Shown here: positions 41,612-49,566 of the stretch, in pieces
How the letters are laid out: each line of letters begins with the position of its first letter
How positions within the stretch are numbered: position 1 is the stretch's first letter
Program-made: the position numbers and the translations under genes
From: Ferdinandcohnia salidurans
Lineage (GTDB): Bacteria > Bacillota > Bacilli > Bacillales > Bacillaceae_L
Length of the DNA: 64,000 nt
Assembly (NCBI RefSeq): GCF_042680725.1
Contig: NZ_JBHUEK010000026.1
Span: forward strand, 62,001-126,000
Reading direction: 5' to 3'
Notes under the pieces: generated by a model
The model's input: only the letters and a program-made list of their open reading frames with translations
Told to the model about the DNA's origin: nothing
Database searches by the model: none

Positions 41612-42142
41612 GTGAATGCAATTTATGGTTTAATTTGGCTAGCAGCGTTATTTATTTGGGGAGATTGGAGAAATTTTAAAAAATACTATCCAACCTACCT
41701 CTTTTTGCTATTGGGGGATTTTCTTTATTTATATTTGTTATCTGACAAGTTTGCGATGTGGACATATACTCCTCAAGGTGTTGATGAAGGAATTGGTCTG
41801 ACCAACACACATATCGTTTTTTCAATAATGGCTATAAAATATCCAGCAACCATACTCATCTTTTTAGGAAAATACCCAGAAGAAAGTACCTGGATAAAGC
41901 AATTGTTCTATATCTTAATATGGGGCGGCATTTATGCTGTGAATGAAGCTGTGGATTTATTTGTTGGACTTATAAAATATAATCATGGTTGGAGCTTGGG
42001 GTGGTCAGTATTATTTAACCTCGTGATGTTCTCCATTCTTCGTTTACATTATGTGCGGCCAATTCGTGCCTGGGTTGCCTCACTCATATTTATCCTCTTT
42101 CTTTGGCATATCTTTGATGTTCCTTCCTCGGTGTTTCGATAA
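41612..42142 (+). CDS. CBO0543-family membrane protein
   Basis: A 176-residue protein with about five hydrophobic helices, including YGLIWLAALFIWGDWRNF, YPTYLFLLLGDFLYLYLLSDKF and WVASLIFILFLWHIFDVP. The LWxWGDWRNFxKYYPTxLFxxxGDFLYxYL pattern is typical of CBO0543-type proteins, which are common in Bacillus and have no known role. GTG start. Monocistronic. Confidence 0.75.
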   Translation: MNAIYGLIWLAALFIWGDWRNFKKYYPTYLFLLLGDFLYLYLLSDKFAMWTYTPQGVDEGIGLTNTHIVFSIMAIKYPATILIFLGKYPEESTWIKQLFYILIWGGIYAVNEAVDLFVGLIKYNHGWSLGWSVLFNLVMFSILRLHYVRPIRAWVASLIFILFLWHIFDVPSSVFR

Positions 42143-42205
42143 AAAAGAAGTTTATTACGAGGAAATCAGTAAAAAACAAAAATTGTATAAAAAGGTGAAA
42201 TAAAT

Positions 42206-42241
42206 GGTAAAGGTTGCTGTTAACACTCAGCAACCTTTTGT
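42206..42241. terminator. Bidirectional terminator
   Basis: AAAAGGTTGCT-type arm pairs with AGCAACCTTTT around GTTAACACTC. It lies between convergent membrane-protein genes. Confidence 0.78.
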
Positions 42242-42249
42242 GATATGTA

Positions 42250-42717
42250 TTACACGAGAGCGTCCTCTTTACCAAAGGTTAGGATGATTTTTCTTATGAG
42301 AAAACCAACTATTAGCCCGGGAATTACACAAATCATTGGAAAAAAAACAGGTCCAAAGGTAATACCCCAAAAAATAGCTTTAGGCGCGACCATTAAACCG
42401 ACGGTAACAAAATAAGCACAAAATGCAAATGGTAAAAAGGAATAGGGAGCTTTTCCACCACCAGCTTCTTTAAATGCATCCCACATGGCAAAAAAGTACA
42501 AACAAGGATAAAACATGAGCCACCCATAATTAGTAGATGCAAGTGCTTGTTGTGTTTCACCTAAAAAGCTAAGCATGATGACTTCATTGAAATTTGCAAG
42601 GGTATTGACCAAGAATTCTAAGAAAATAAAGGTTAGACCCTTTACATATTGTTTATTTAATAATTGTCCGAACCCTGGTAATGCAATACTCCAAAATATA
42701 CGTTCTACAGCTTTCAC
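42250..42717 (-). CDS. Hypothetical membrane protein, 155 residues
   Basis: Not recognised with certainty. Begins ERIFWSIALPGFGQLLNKQYVKGLTFIFLEF, the GFGQLxNxxxxKG pattern seen in TM2-like and small membrane proteins of Bacillus. Four or five hydrophobic helices follow, with a loop WDAFKEAGGGKAPYSFLP. GTG start with a weak ribosome site. No adjacent gene suggests a role. Confidence 0.65.
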   Translation of the reverse strand: MKAVERIFWSIALPGFGQLLNKQYVKGLTFIFLEFLVNTLANFNEVIMLSFLGETQQALASTNYGWLMFYPCLYFFAMWDAFKEAGGGKAPYSFLPFAFCAYFVTVGLMVAPKAIFWGITFGPVFFPMICVIPGLIVGFLIRKIILTFGKEDALV

Positions 42718-42835
42718 ATCGTTTTACCCACCACACTTCAGTTCGCTATATATCTATTTTCTTATATTTCCCAGTTAATTATTCATATTATTTCAATGAA
42801 AAAGCACCTGCTTACCAGGCGCTTGGAAAAACTTA

Positions 42836-43486
42836 CTACATATGCTCATTTGGCGGTGCTGGCATTCCGTGAATAGAACTTCTGTCAAAATTACTTGGTG
42901 TCTGCTCTTGATTAGACACTTCGGCATACTGATTAGAGTCTATATTAACTTCAGATTGAACCTGTGCTGGTTCGACTTCTTGCATGTAAGTCGCATTATT
43001 TACATTACTTTGGTGTTGTTGAAATTGTTGAGTATGAGTTGTTTGGTTTTGGTAATCTTGATATTCATTTTGAACTTGATTTACTTGATAGTGAGATTGA
43101 CCAGGATCCATTTGATTCTGTGGTTGCTGTTGCGGTGTGTCGATCATTGTTTGTTGTGAAATATAGCTTTGGTTCTGCTGGACATTAGGTGGACTCTGAA
43201 TGTGGTTTTGTGATGTATTTCCATCTGGACCTGTAGGGGGTTGATTTTGGTTTTGTAATTGTTCCGTAACTTGAGCAATTGCCTCAACAGGTGTATCGGG
43301 TATTTTGTCAAAGAAACCTTTACCTTTATCCGGATTTGAAATGATCCCTAAAGCTCCCAGTAAGCCTAATATTGCAGTCACGTATGTTTCCCATGATGTT
43401 AAATCTATTTGCATACCTAAATCTTTAAATACCATATATAAAATCGATCCAAGAGAGACCCATAATCCGTAATTTTTCCATTTCAT
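42836..43486 (-). CDS. Holin-like membrane protein with long Gln/Asn-rich tail
   Basis: A 216-residue protein of two unlike halves. Residues 1-60 resemble phage phi-LC3-type holins: WVSLGSILYMVFKDLG, a short turn, then ETYVTAILGLLGALGIISNPDKGKGF. The rest is a low-complexity, proline- and Gln/Asn-rich tail without membrane segments (for example QNQNQPPTGPDGNTSQNH). Normal holins end soon after the second helix. No phage genes are nearby, so this is a domesticated, chromosomal holin-like protein. ATG start after AAAGGAG. Confidence 0.75.
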   Translation of the reverse strand: MKWKNYGLWVSLGSILYMVFKDLGMQIDLTSWETYVTAILGLLGALGIISNPDKGKGFFDKIPDTPVEAIAQVTEQLQNQNQPPTGPDGNTSQNHIQSPPNVQQNQSYISQQTMIDTPQQQPQNQMDPGQSHYQVNQVQNEYQDYQNQTTHTQQFQQHQSNVNNATYMQEVEPAQVQSEVNIDSNQYAEVSNQEQTPSNFDRSSIHGMPAPPNEHM

Positions 43487-43579
43487 AAGTTGATAACTCC
43501 TTTGTGTTAGTCTCTTGAGTATCTTATTCGTTATTAATAAAAAATGTGACCGACTAGTTTGGAGGGAGTCCTTAATCCT

Positions 43580-43608
43580 GAAAAAGACCCATAAAAATGG
43601 GACTTTTA
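43580..43608 (-). terminator. Terminator after ecsC-like gene
   Basis: Minus strand: AAAAGTCCCA pairs with TGGGTCTTTTT around TTTTTA. Confidence 0.75.
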
Positions 43609-44415
43609 GGATGCTGGTGCTTCATCTTTTAATCTTTCTAGGATTCTTCTTTTACGGTATAACATATTTCCAGTCTCCGTGAGATCTTGAATCATCGAGC
43701 GATTGGAGACAGCTCCAAAAAGAATCCCTGCAATTGGTATCATTTGAAAGAGTTTCTTCCAACCAAGTGAGTCTCGGTAGGTATACACAACTTCACGCCA
43801 ACCTTGGAGTTGTGACATCATTTCATTCGAAGAATTTCTGCCTTGATAAAAGGAGGTAAGTTCTTTTAGAATTGCCTGCTTCCCAACTACATCAGCAGAA
43901 GAGAACTGTAAACATTTAATAATAAAAATTCGCTCGTTTTTATCGTTTGGATCAAATCCATGAATAATTGCGATTTCCTGAAGTGTTTTTAATGACATTC
44001 CAAGCAAAGCAGGAATATCGATTGCAAGTGTAAATATACCACCGATCCCCGTCGTCGCTCCTTGCAGGGTGGCCACTTTTGCCCATTTTTCTGAATGCTC
44101 TTGGCTGACTTCAATCATTTTTTGAAGCGGGATTTGTTCGATATCTGCAATCTTTTCAATGGGCCTATTTGCTTTTTTTTCAATTAGATTAAAAATGGCT
44201 TTTTCCTGGATGAGATATTTACCACCGTTTTGTATGTAGCTTCCAATTTCATCAAGTAAAATGCCGATTTTTTCGTGGATAAACTTAGGAGTTAGTTTAT
44301 CTAGAAGCTTAAATGGGAGTCGACCAATTCGTTCCCAAAACCATAAACCACTCTGGTCTTTTTCCCATACTTCTATCTTTTTTAGTTCACTTTCGAGTAT
44401 ATGTTTAGATTCCAT
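43606..44415 (-). CDS. EcsC-family protein
   Basis: A 269-residue member of the EcsC family, so named for a protein beside the B. subtilis Ecs ABC transporter; its biochemical role is unknown. Family features are VATLQGATTGIGGIFTLAIDIPALLGMSLKTLQEIAIIHGFD in the centre and MIPIAGILFGAVSNRSMIQDLTETGNMLYRKR at the end. The hydrophobic, Gly-rich central part may insert into the membrane. ATG at 44415 is seven bases after AAAGAGG; an ATG two codons earlier overlaps that site. No ecsAB genes nearby. Confidence 0.88.
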   Translation of the reverse strand: MESKHILESELKKIEVWEKDQSGLWFWERIGRLPFKLLDKLTPKFIHEKIGILLDEIGSYIQNGGKYLIQEKAIFNLIEKKANRPIEKIADIEQIPLQKMIEVSQEHSEKWAKVATLQGATTGIGGIFTLAIDIPALLGMSLKTLQEIAIIHGFDPNDKNERIFIIKCLQFSSADVVGKQAILKELTSFYQGRNSSNEMMSQLQGWREVVYTYRDSLGWKKLFQMIPIAGILFGAVSNRSMIQDLTETGNMLYRKRRILERLKDEAPAS

Positions 44416-44543
44416 TTGCATGCCTCTTTCTGTTTTTATTCCTATTATGTATTACGTTCATATTTAAAAATAGTTTCAGATAATGATTACTGGCATCGAC
44501 CTTATTATGTACAATTTTAGCTATTATTGGTAGTCACATCCCC

Positions 44544-44584
44544 ATAAAAAAACCAGGTGATAATTTATTCACCTGGTTTTTTTA
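44544..44584. terminator. Terminator after the flavoprotein gene
   Basis: AAAAAAACCAGGTGA pairs with TCACCTGGTTTTTTT; T-runs on both strands. Confidence 0.88.
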
Positions 44585-44591
44585 TGACATT

Positions 44592-45155
44592 TTATTTCTT
44601 TAACACATCATGGTCAACATAACGCTCACCATTGATTTCACTGATGATATTAATTGCAACTTTTGCACCGTCACCAGCCGTAATAATCGTATGAACACTT
44701 ACACCTGCACATGTACCAGCAGCCCAGATACCCTCAACATTTGTTTTACCAGATGCATCAACATCAAGAACTGTTTTAATACGAGGCTCTGTGCCTTCTT
44801 TAGTAGCGACTCCTGCAGCAGCGGCCACGTCCGTTAAAGCTCCAGTTGCAAAAACCACGTATTTTCCTTCGTAATCACCGTTATCAGTTACAACCTTAAA
44901 ACCGTTTTCAGTTTTTTCAACAGAAGTAACCGCCTGTTGAACAACTTCAGCACCAAATTTTGCAGCTTGTTTTTGGCCAATTTCAACTAGTTCAGGGCCT
45001 TCAATTTCAGTAACGCCATAATGGTTTTCAACCCAAGCACGCTTGGTCATACCTTTATCACTATCTAAAAGTAAAGTTTTCTTACCAGCCTTAGCTGTAA
45101 ATAAAGCTGCACTTGCGCCTGCAGGACCGGCGCCGACAATAATAACATCAAACAT
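44592..45155 (-). CDS. Short FAD-dependent thioredoxin reductase-like protein
   Basis: A 187-residue flavoprotein, much shorter than thioredoxin reductases (about 310). The FAD motif DVIIVGAGPAGASAALFTAKAGKKTLLLDSD is at the N-terminus and a C-terminal GIWAAGTCAGVSVHTIITAGDGAKVA helix completes an FAD domain, but the NADPH domain with CxxC is missing between them. The frame is intact and the ribosome site good (AAGGAGTG), so this is a genuine short family rather than a broken gene. Perhaps it works with a partner reductase. Confidence 0.85.
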   Translation of the reverse strand: MFDVIIVGAGPAGASAALFTAKAGKKTLLLDSDKGMTKRAWVENHYGVTEIEGPELVEIGQKQAAKFGAEVVQQAVTSVEKTENGFKVVTDNGDYEGKYVVFATGALTDVAAAAGVATKEGTEPRIKTVLDVDASGKTNVEGIWAAGTCAGVSVHTIITAGDGAKVAINIISEINGERYVDHDVLKK

Positions 45156-45297
45156 TGTACAATCACTCCTTATGTAAAATAGTATTCAATCATAATTATA
45201 CCCATTAACATCATGCCAATCTAATCATCTGCTTATTTAAAATAACATTATCCTTTAATTAAAATAAAAAGGACAGAAAAGGAAAATCCCTTCTATC

Positions 45298-46521
45298 CTA
45301 GATTGATTCTGATGTTTGATGATAAGTTTGTTCCGTTTGTACAACAAGTTTTGTTTTTCGATCATGAAGTAAATAATAAAGTATAATCCCGAATAACACA
45401 TAAAAACCACTAAAGAAATAAAACGTGCCGAGCCCGATTTGTGCGCTTAGAAGGCCGACAATTGATGAACCTAAACCGATACCAGTGTCATAAATTGATA
45501 AGAATGTAGCTGTTGCTGTTCCTCTACGTGTAGGGGCTGCAGCTTGAACAGCAATTGTTTGGAAGCTTGGGAATAATGTTCCCCAGCCTAACCCGATTAA
45601 GGCAGCAGCAAATAAGAACATAAAGGAAGTTGATGAAATTCCGAGAAACAGCATACCAATTGCAAACACTACGATTGATGGATAGACAATTTTATTTGCT
45701 CCGTATTGATCAAACCATCTTCCAGTGAAAGGTCTAGAAACTAGAAGTACTACAGCATATACTACGAAAAAGAAGCTTGAAACCTCAAATAATCCAATTT
45801 CTTGGGCGTACACGGAAACGAAAGATAAGAGAGAAGAGTATACAATCCCTAATAGTCCACCGACAATTGAAATTTTTATCGCAGGAACCTCAAAGAGATC
45901 CCCGAAGGACAATTTTGTTTTTACTGGTTTTTGTTGTATTAATTTTTCTTGTGTTCTTTCAGGAACTTTTACAAAATAACCTGTTACTAATGCAAGAATT
46001 GAACAAATTGCTCCAACTATAAACACGCTATTCATTCCGGATTTATTCAAGAGTGTTAACCCTAAGAATGGACCAATAACCATTGCTAAGTTGTTTGACA
46101 TAATAAAATATCCCATGCCCTCTCCTTTTCGAGAATCGGGGATAATGTCTGCAACAATCCCTCCAGCAGCGGTTGTTGCCATTCCGAATCCAATTCCATG
46201 GAATAAACGTAGCAATAAAACAGAGTAGATGGATGGAGTGAAGAAATAGAATAGCGATGAAATCATGAAAATAAGTAATGAAAGAGTGAGAACCTTCTTT
46301 CTACCAAGGGTATTTAACCATTGACCCGCAAAAGGACGGACGATGATTGCAGAGAATAAAAAGACAGTAACCATGAGCCCTGCTTCTAATTCATTTCCTC
46401 CCAAATCATTCAACGTGTATACCGGCAATGAAACTAATAAATAATAAAACGTCAAAAATACAAAAAAGTTACTAACCGAAAGATTTATAAAATCCTTCGT
46501 CCAAAGTTTTTGTTTCCCCAT
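45298..46521 (-). CDS. Major facilitator superfamily transporter
   Basis: A 407-residue, twelve-helix MFS exporter. Motif A is FAGQWLNTLGRKKVLTLSLL after helix 2 and a second copy is RPFTGRWFDQYGANKI after helix 8; motif C-like GIGFGMATTAAGGIVADIIPDSRKGEGMGYF is also seen. It lies 16 bp after a MarR gene on the same strand, so it is probably an efflux pump derepressed by a MarR ligand. ATG after AGGAGG. Substrate unknown. Confidence 0.9.
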   Translation of the reverse strand: MGKQKLWTKDFINLSVSNFFVFLTFYYLLVSLPVYTLNDLGGNELEAGLMVTVFLFSAIIVRPFAGQWLNTLGRKKVLTLSLLIFMISSLFYFFTPSIYSVLLLRLFHGIGFGMATTAAGGIVADIIPDSRKGEGMGYFIMSNNLAMVIGPFLGLTLLNKSGMNSVFIVGAICSILALVTGYFVKVPERTQEKLIQQKPVKTKLSFGDLFEVPAIKISIVGGLLGIVYSSLLSFVSVYAQEIGLFEVSSFFFVVYAVVLLVSRPFTGRWFDQYGANKIVYPSIVVFAIGMLFLGISSTSFMFLFAAALIGLGWGTLFPSFQTIAVQAAAPTRRGTATATFLSIYDTGIGLGSSIVGLLSAQIGLGTFYFFSGFYVLFGIILYYLLHDRKTKLVVQTEQTYHQTSESI

Positions 46522-46537
46522 ACTTTACCTCCTGGTG

Positions 46538-46957
46538 TTAATTCTTAACCTGATGGAACCAATGGTTTAAAAGTTCATATAACTGGTCCTGCAATTCTAT
46601 TGGAAAATTTTCTACGAGCTTTTCATTCATTTCGATCATAGCTTGTTCCCATTTTGGATACTCAGCTAGTGCCTTTTCCGTTAATTCAATTTGCTTGGTA
46701 CGCTTGTCTGTACCTTGAATTTGTCTGACATATCCAAGCTTAACGAGCTTTTGTATATTTCGAGTCATCGGTGGAGCCTCAACAGTTAAATAGTCACATA
46801 GCTCAGATTGTGTTGATGTCCCTTTTGTTTTTAAAACAAATAAAACGGACCATTGCGCGCCGAATAGTCCGAAGGGTTCTAACGTTTCATTTACATGTTT
46901 TGTAAGCTGTCGTGACAACTGATGCACTGCGTGAAATAGAGTATGGCCAGTTTGCAT
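46538..46957 (-). CDS. MarR-family transcriptional regulator
   Basis: A 139-residue winged-helix repressor: LFGAQWSVLFVLKTKGTSTQSELCDYLTVEAPPMTRNIQKLVKLGYVRQIQGTDKRTKQIELT holds the DNA-binding helix and the wing with the DKR motif. First gene of a two-gene unit with the MFS transporter. A perfect 18-bp palindrome stands 32 bp upstream of its start codon, so autoregulation is likely. Confidence 0.92.
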   Translation of the reverse strand: MQTGHTLFHAVHQLSRQLTKHVNETLEPFGLFGAQWSVLFVLKTKGTSTQSELCDYLTVEAPPMTRNIQKLVKLGYVRQIQGTDKRTKQIELTEKALAEYPKWEQAMIEMNEKLVENFPIELQDQLYELLNHWFHQVKN

Positions 46958-46988
46958 AAAAACACCTCAATGCCTATTTCATTATAAT

Positions 46989-47006
46989 TAGTTACCTAGG
47001 TAACTA
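46989..47006. promoter_or_regulatory. Perfect 18-bp palindrome, probable MarR operator
   Basis: TAGTTACCTAGGTAACTA is perfectly self-complementary and overlaps the expected promoter of the marR-MFS operon. MarR proteins typically bind 16-20 bp palindromes of this kind. It is the only such element near; the divergent ribA-like gene begins 120 bp away and could also be affected. Confidence 0.75.
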
Positions 47007-47125
47007 TATCACCTTTTATCTTTAAAAAGCAAGACCCAAGCATTAAAAACGAGAAGGTTAGGGTGGATAAATAAATGATATTAATCAAAAACTACTTGTA
47101 ACCAATTGAGCAAGGGGGATTATTC

Positions 47126-47872
47126 GTGATTTCTAAAGAAATTATATCCATTTTACAAGAAAAAATTAAACTTATTGAAAGAGGAGATAAAGCCATTTAC
47201 TTAGTTGGACCAATTAAGCTTCCAGTGAATTTAGATGGAGAAACCGTCATTTTTCAGTGGTATTGCTGGCTACTTTGTGATGAGGTAACGCTGGATGCAA
47301 ATCGAATCATAGAAAAGCTTTCAGCAACAAACCTTGCTGAAAAACAGCAATCAAGTGTTTTAGTATATGGAGATTTTGAAAATGCAGACGAGGCTTTAAT
47401 TCGGATGCATAGTATTTGTCATACGGGTGATATTTTTGGAAGCAAGCGTTGTGATTGCGGGTATCAACTAAAACAATCAATGAGAATCATTGTGGACCAT
47501 GGGGCAGGTGCTTTATTTTATTTAGCAAATCATGAGGGTCGAGGAATAGGCTTATTTAGTAAAGCAATGGCCTATATCCTTCAAGAGAATGGTTTAGATA
47601 CAGTTGAAGCAAATATCCAACTAGGATTTAAGGATGATGCTAGAAATTACGACGATGCGATTCGTGTCTTGAAGTCGTTACGGACGAAACCTGTTTCCTT
47701 AATAACAAATAATCCTAAAAAAATCGATGCCCTTAAAAATTCAGGAATGAATGTTTCAGAACGGATGCCAATTTGGGGAGATGTGTCAGAGTTTAACCAA
47801 AAATACTTAAAGACTAAAGTGGAAAGAGCCGGCCATCTCGTTGAAATGGCGCAAGATGAACAACCTTTTTAA
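47126..47872 (+). CDS. GTP cyclohydrolase II (RibA-type, stand-alone)
   Basis: Opens GTP to 2,5-diamino-6-ribosylamino-pyrimidinone phosphate, the first step of riboflavin synthesis. The zinc site and active site are clear in HSICHTGDIFGSKRCDCGYQLKQSM (three Cys), then ANHEGRGIGLFSKAMAY and NNPKKIDALKNSGMNV. It is 248 residues, monofunctional, with an unusual N-terminal extension (about 1-70, IKLPVNLDGETVIFQWYCWLL). Bacillus normally has a bifunctional RibBA in the rib operon; this free-standing form lacks an FMN riboswitch and may serve a different pathway. GTG after AAGGGGGA. Confidence 0.88.
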   Translation: MISKEIISILQEKIKLIERGDKAIYLVGPIKLPVNLDGETVIFQWYCWLLCDEVTLDANRIIEKLSATNLAEKQQSSVLVYGDFENADEALIRMHSICHTGDIFGSKRCDCGYQLKQSMRIIVDHGAGALFYLANHEGRGIGLFSKAMAYILQENGLDTVEANIQLGFKDDARNYDDAIRVLKSLRTKPVSLITNNPKKIDALKNSGMNVSERMPIWGDVSEFNQKYLKTKVERAGHLVEMAQDEQPF

Positions 47873-47909
47873 AATGAGGAGCTAGCCCATTGATGGACTA
47901 GCTCATTTC
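47872..47909. terminator. Bidirectional terminator
   Basis: AAATGAG..GCTAG..CCAT pairs with ATGG..CTAGC..TCATTT around TG. It separates convergent genes. Confidence 0.75.
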
Positions 47910-48286
47910 TAATCATACGGATAATTATCACCTTCTGTATTTCGAAAAGGAGGGAGAAACTGAATCACGATGACCACAGGTAACAAATAACCGATTAACG
48001 CTTCAATAATCGCTACAGCCCTTGAGATACCAAATGGAGTTACATCCCCATACCCAACCGATAAGAGAGTAATCGCACTAAAATATAGCGACCGAGTCAC
48101 AATATCTAGTGACTGTTCTTGGTGCGAATCTGATGCATAATGGTCATGTACCGCACCTAGGTCTAGTAAATCTAAAAAAATATATATAATAGCAAAAGTT
48201 AACAAAGTATTAAGATACACAACAATAAAAATTAAACCACGATAAAATGTCTTTTTTCCATGAATAAACGATTTCAAAAATTTCAC
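47909..48286 (-). CDS. Two-helix potassium channel (Ion_trans_2)
   Basis: A 125-residue minimal K+ channel. Helix 1 is GLIFIVVYLNTLLTFAIIYIFLDLL, the pore helix and selectivity filter are SAITLLSVGYGDVTPFGISR (filter VGYGD), and helix 2 is AIIEALIGYLLPVVIVIQFLPPF. No cytoplasmic RCK domain follows, so gating would depend on membrane or partner factors. GTG start after AAGGATG. Monocistronic. Confidence 0.9.
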   Translation of the reverse strand: MKFLKSFIHGKKTFYRGLIFIVVYLNTLLTFAIIYIFLDLLDLGAVHDHYASDSHQEQSLDIVTRSLYFSAITLLSVGYGDVTPFGISRAVAIIEALIGYLLPVVIVIQFLPPFRNTEGDNYPYD

Positions 48287-48361
48287 ATCCTTAAGGCCAG
48301 CCTTACTATATGTATATTAAAAAGTTAGTAGAATAGACTAGCCTTCAATTCTCGCTTAAAA

Positions 48362-48392
48362 TGAAAAAACTCGGCAAATTGCCGAGCAAAAT
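48362..48392 (-). terminator. Terminator after the long membrane protein gene
   Basis: Minus strand: GCTCGGCAA pairs with TTGCCGAG, followed by TTTTTTC. Confidence 0.82.
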
Positions 48393-48410
48393 ACACTTAT
48401 TTGATTAATG

Positions 48411-49490
48411 TTAGGATTCAGAATCATTTTCTTTAACAAAGCTATTTAATTCCTGTAAAAAAGCTTCTTTTTCATCTACTGTTACATAAAGTTTTGTGAT
48501 CTTTTTTTTCTTCCCGAATGGCAGATAAGCAAAAACTGGTTTGATTAATTCAATCTCAAATTGTGGATCTTCTTCAAAGAAATCAGGAAGAGTGATTGAA
48601 AAACTATCTTTCTCCTTTGATCTTGCTTTTTTATCGGTAATTGTATCTTGAACTGATTTGATATTGTCTACATCAACTTCAATTTCACGTCTTATTCCAA
48701 CCTGTGCAAAAAGCTTACCATCATTGATTACAATTGGTGAAAGACGCACTGCTTGGTAGTCTGCAATAATCCAAAGCAACGCATATAAATCAAAAATTGT
48801 AAAAATCCAAGCTGCAATTGGACTCCAGAAGTGGGCAATTAAAAAGTGAACCCCGATTACCTCGATGATCATCGCATGTACCAACATAATAAACAACCCA
48901 AAATAACCTGATTTTGTATGGATGGTAAACACATGAGTGTCAGCTTTACTTTCCCATTTTTTCCTCCAAACGAAGAATGCATAATAGAAAATGGTGAAAT
49001 CGAACACAAGGATATCAAGAAGCTTTTTCTTACCAAATGTTTGATTCAAGGCTCCACGTATAGTTGCAGGATAATAAAAAGAGTTTTCTTTTTGTTGTTT
49101 GTAATTCTGGATGAGAGTTGGAATTTTACGGATTAACAAGACGGCAAGAAACAATTCAATTGCAATAAAGAGGCCTTCGATTAGAAAGATTCCGTATTTC
49201 AAGTAATTAAAAATAGCGATATCATGATGGGGAACAATGAAGTATGCAAACCAAAAGCCGCCAATCACAACAGGAAGAAGAGTAATCATGGAAAAACGAT
49301 TTCTAACCACAAATAAATAGAAGAAAAGAGGTAACACGATTGTTAAATCAAACAAGGATGCGAGAATCAATGTATCTGTGACAGGCTCAAATGGCTGAAT
49401 GACCATCACTGTATAATTTGAGCTAATGATCAATAGTGCCAAGATAATAAAAATATAAATTGATCTGTTCTTCTTGAGTGAGTGCACCAT
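48411..49490 (-). CDS. Hypothetical polytopic membrane protein
   Basis: A 359-residue protein with about seven or eight helices in residues 1-250 and a soluble C-terminal part of about 100 residues that is rich in Lys and Glu (DVDNIKSVQDTITDKKARSKEKDSF). Similar Bacillus proteins have been labelled beta-carotene 15,15'-monooxygenase, but no iron-binding histidine pattern supports that and I do not adopt it. The C-terminal region resembles a PH-like (bPH) module. ATG at 49490 follows AGGAGG. Confidence 0.7.
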   Translation of the reverse strand: MVHSLKKNRSIYIFIILALLIISSNYTVMVIQPFEPVTDTLILASLFDLTIVLPLFFYLFVVRNRFSMITLLPVVIGGFWFAYFIVPHHDIAIFNYLKYGIFLIEGLFIAIELFLAVLLIRKIPTLIQNYKQQKENSFYYPATIRGALNQTFGKKKLLDILVFDFTIFYYAFFVWRKKWESKADTHVFTIHTKSGYFGLFIMLVHAMIIEVIGVHFLIAHFWSPIAAWIFTIFDLYALLWIIADYQAVRLSPIVINDGKLFAQVGIRREIEVDVDNIKSVQDTITDKKARSKEKDSFSITLPDFFEEDPQFEIELIKPVFAYLPFGKKKKITKLYVTVDEKEAFLQELNSFVKENDSES

Positions 49491-49537
49491 TGGAATGCCT
49501 CCTAATGTCATCTTTTTACAATTATATTATAACAAAT

Positions 49538-49566
49538 AAAAAAAGGTGGCAGTAGCCACCTTTTAG
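49538..49566 (-). terminator. Terminator after pit
   Basis: Minus strand: AAAAGGTGGCTA pairs with TGCCACCTTTTTTTA. Confidence 0.82.

Noticed and set aside
42836..43486. Prophage remnant
   Set aside because: Only the holin-like domain hints at phage. Neighbours are ordinary chromosomal genes and no endolysin, integrase or structural gene was seen.
47126..47872. Part of a riboflavin operon
   Set aside because: No other rib genes and no FMN riboswitch are present; the gene is monocistronic.
48411..49490. Beta-carotene 15,15'-monooxygenase label
   Set aside because: The protein is a polytopic membrane protein without the iron-binding histidines of carotenoid oxygenases.
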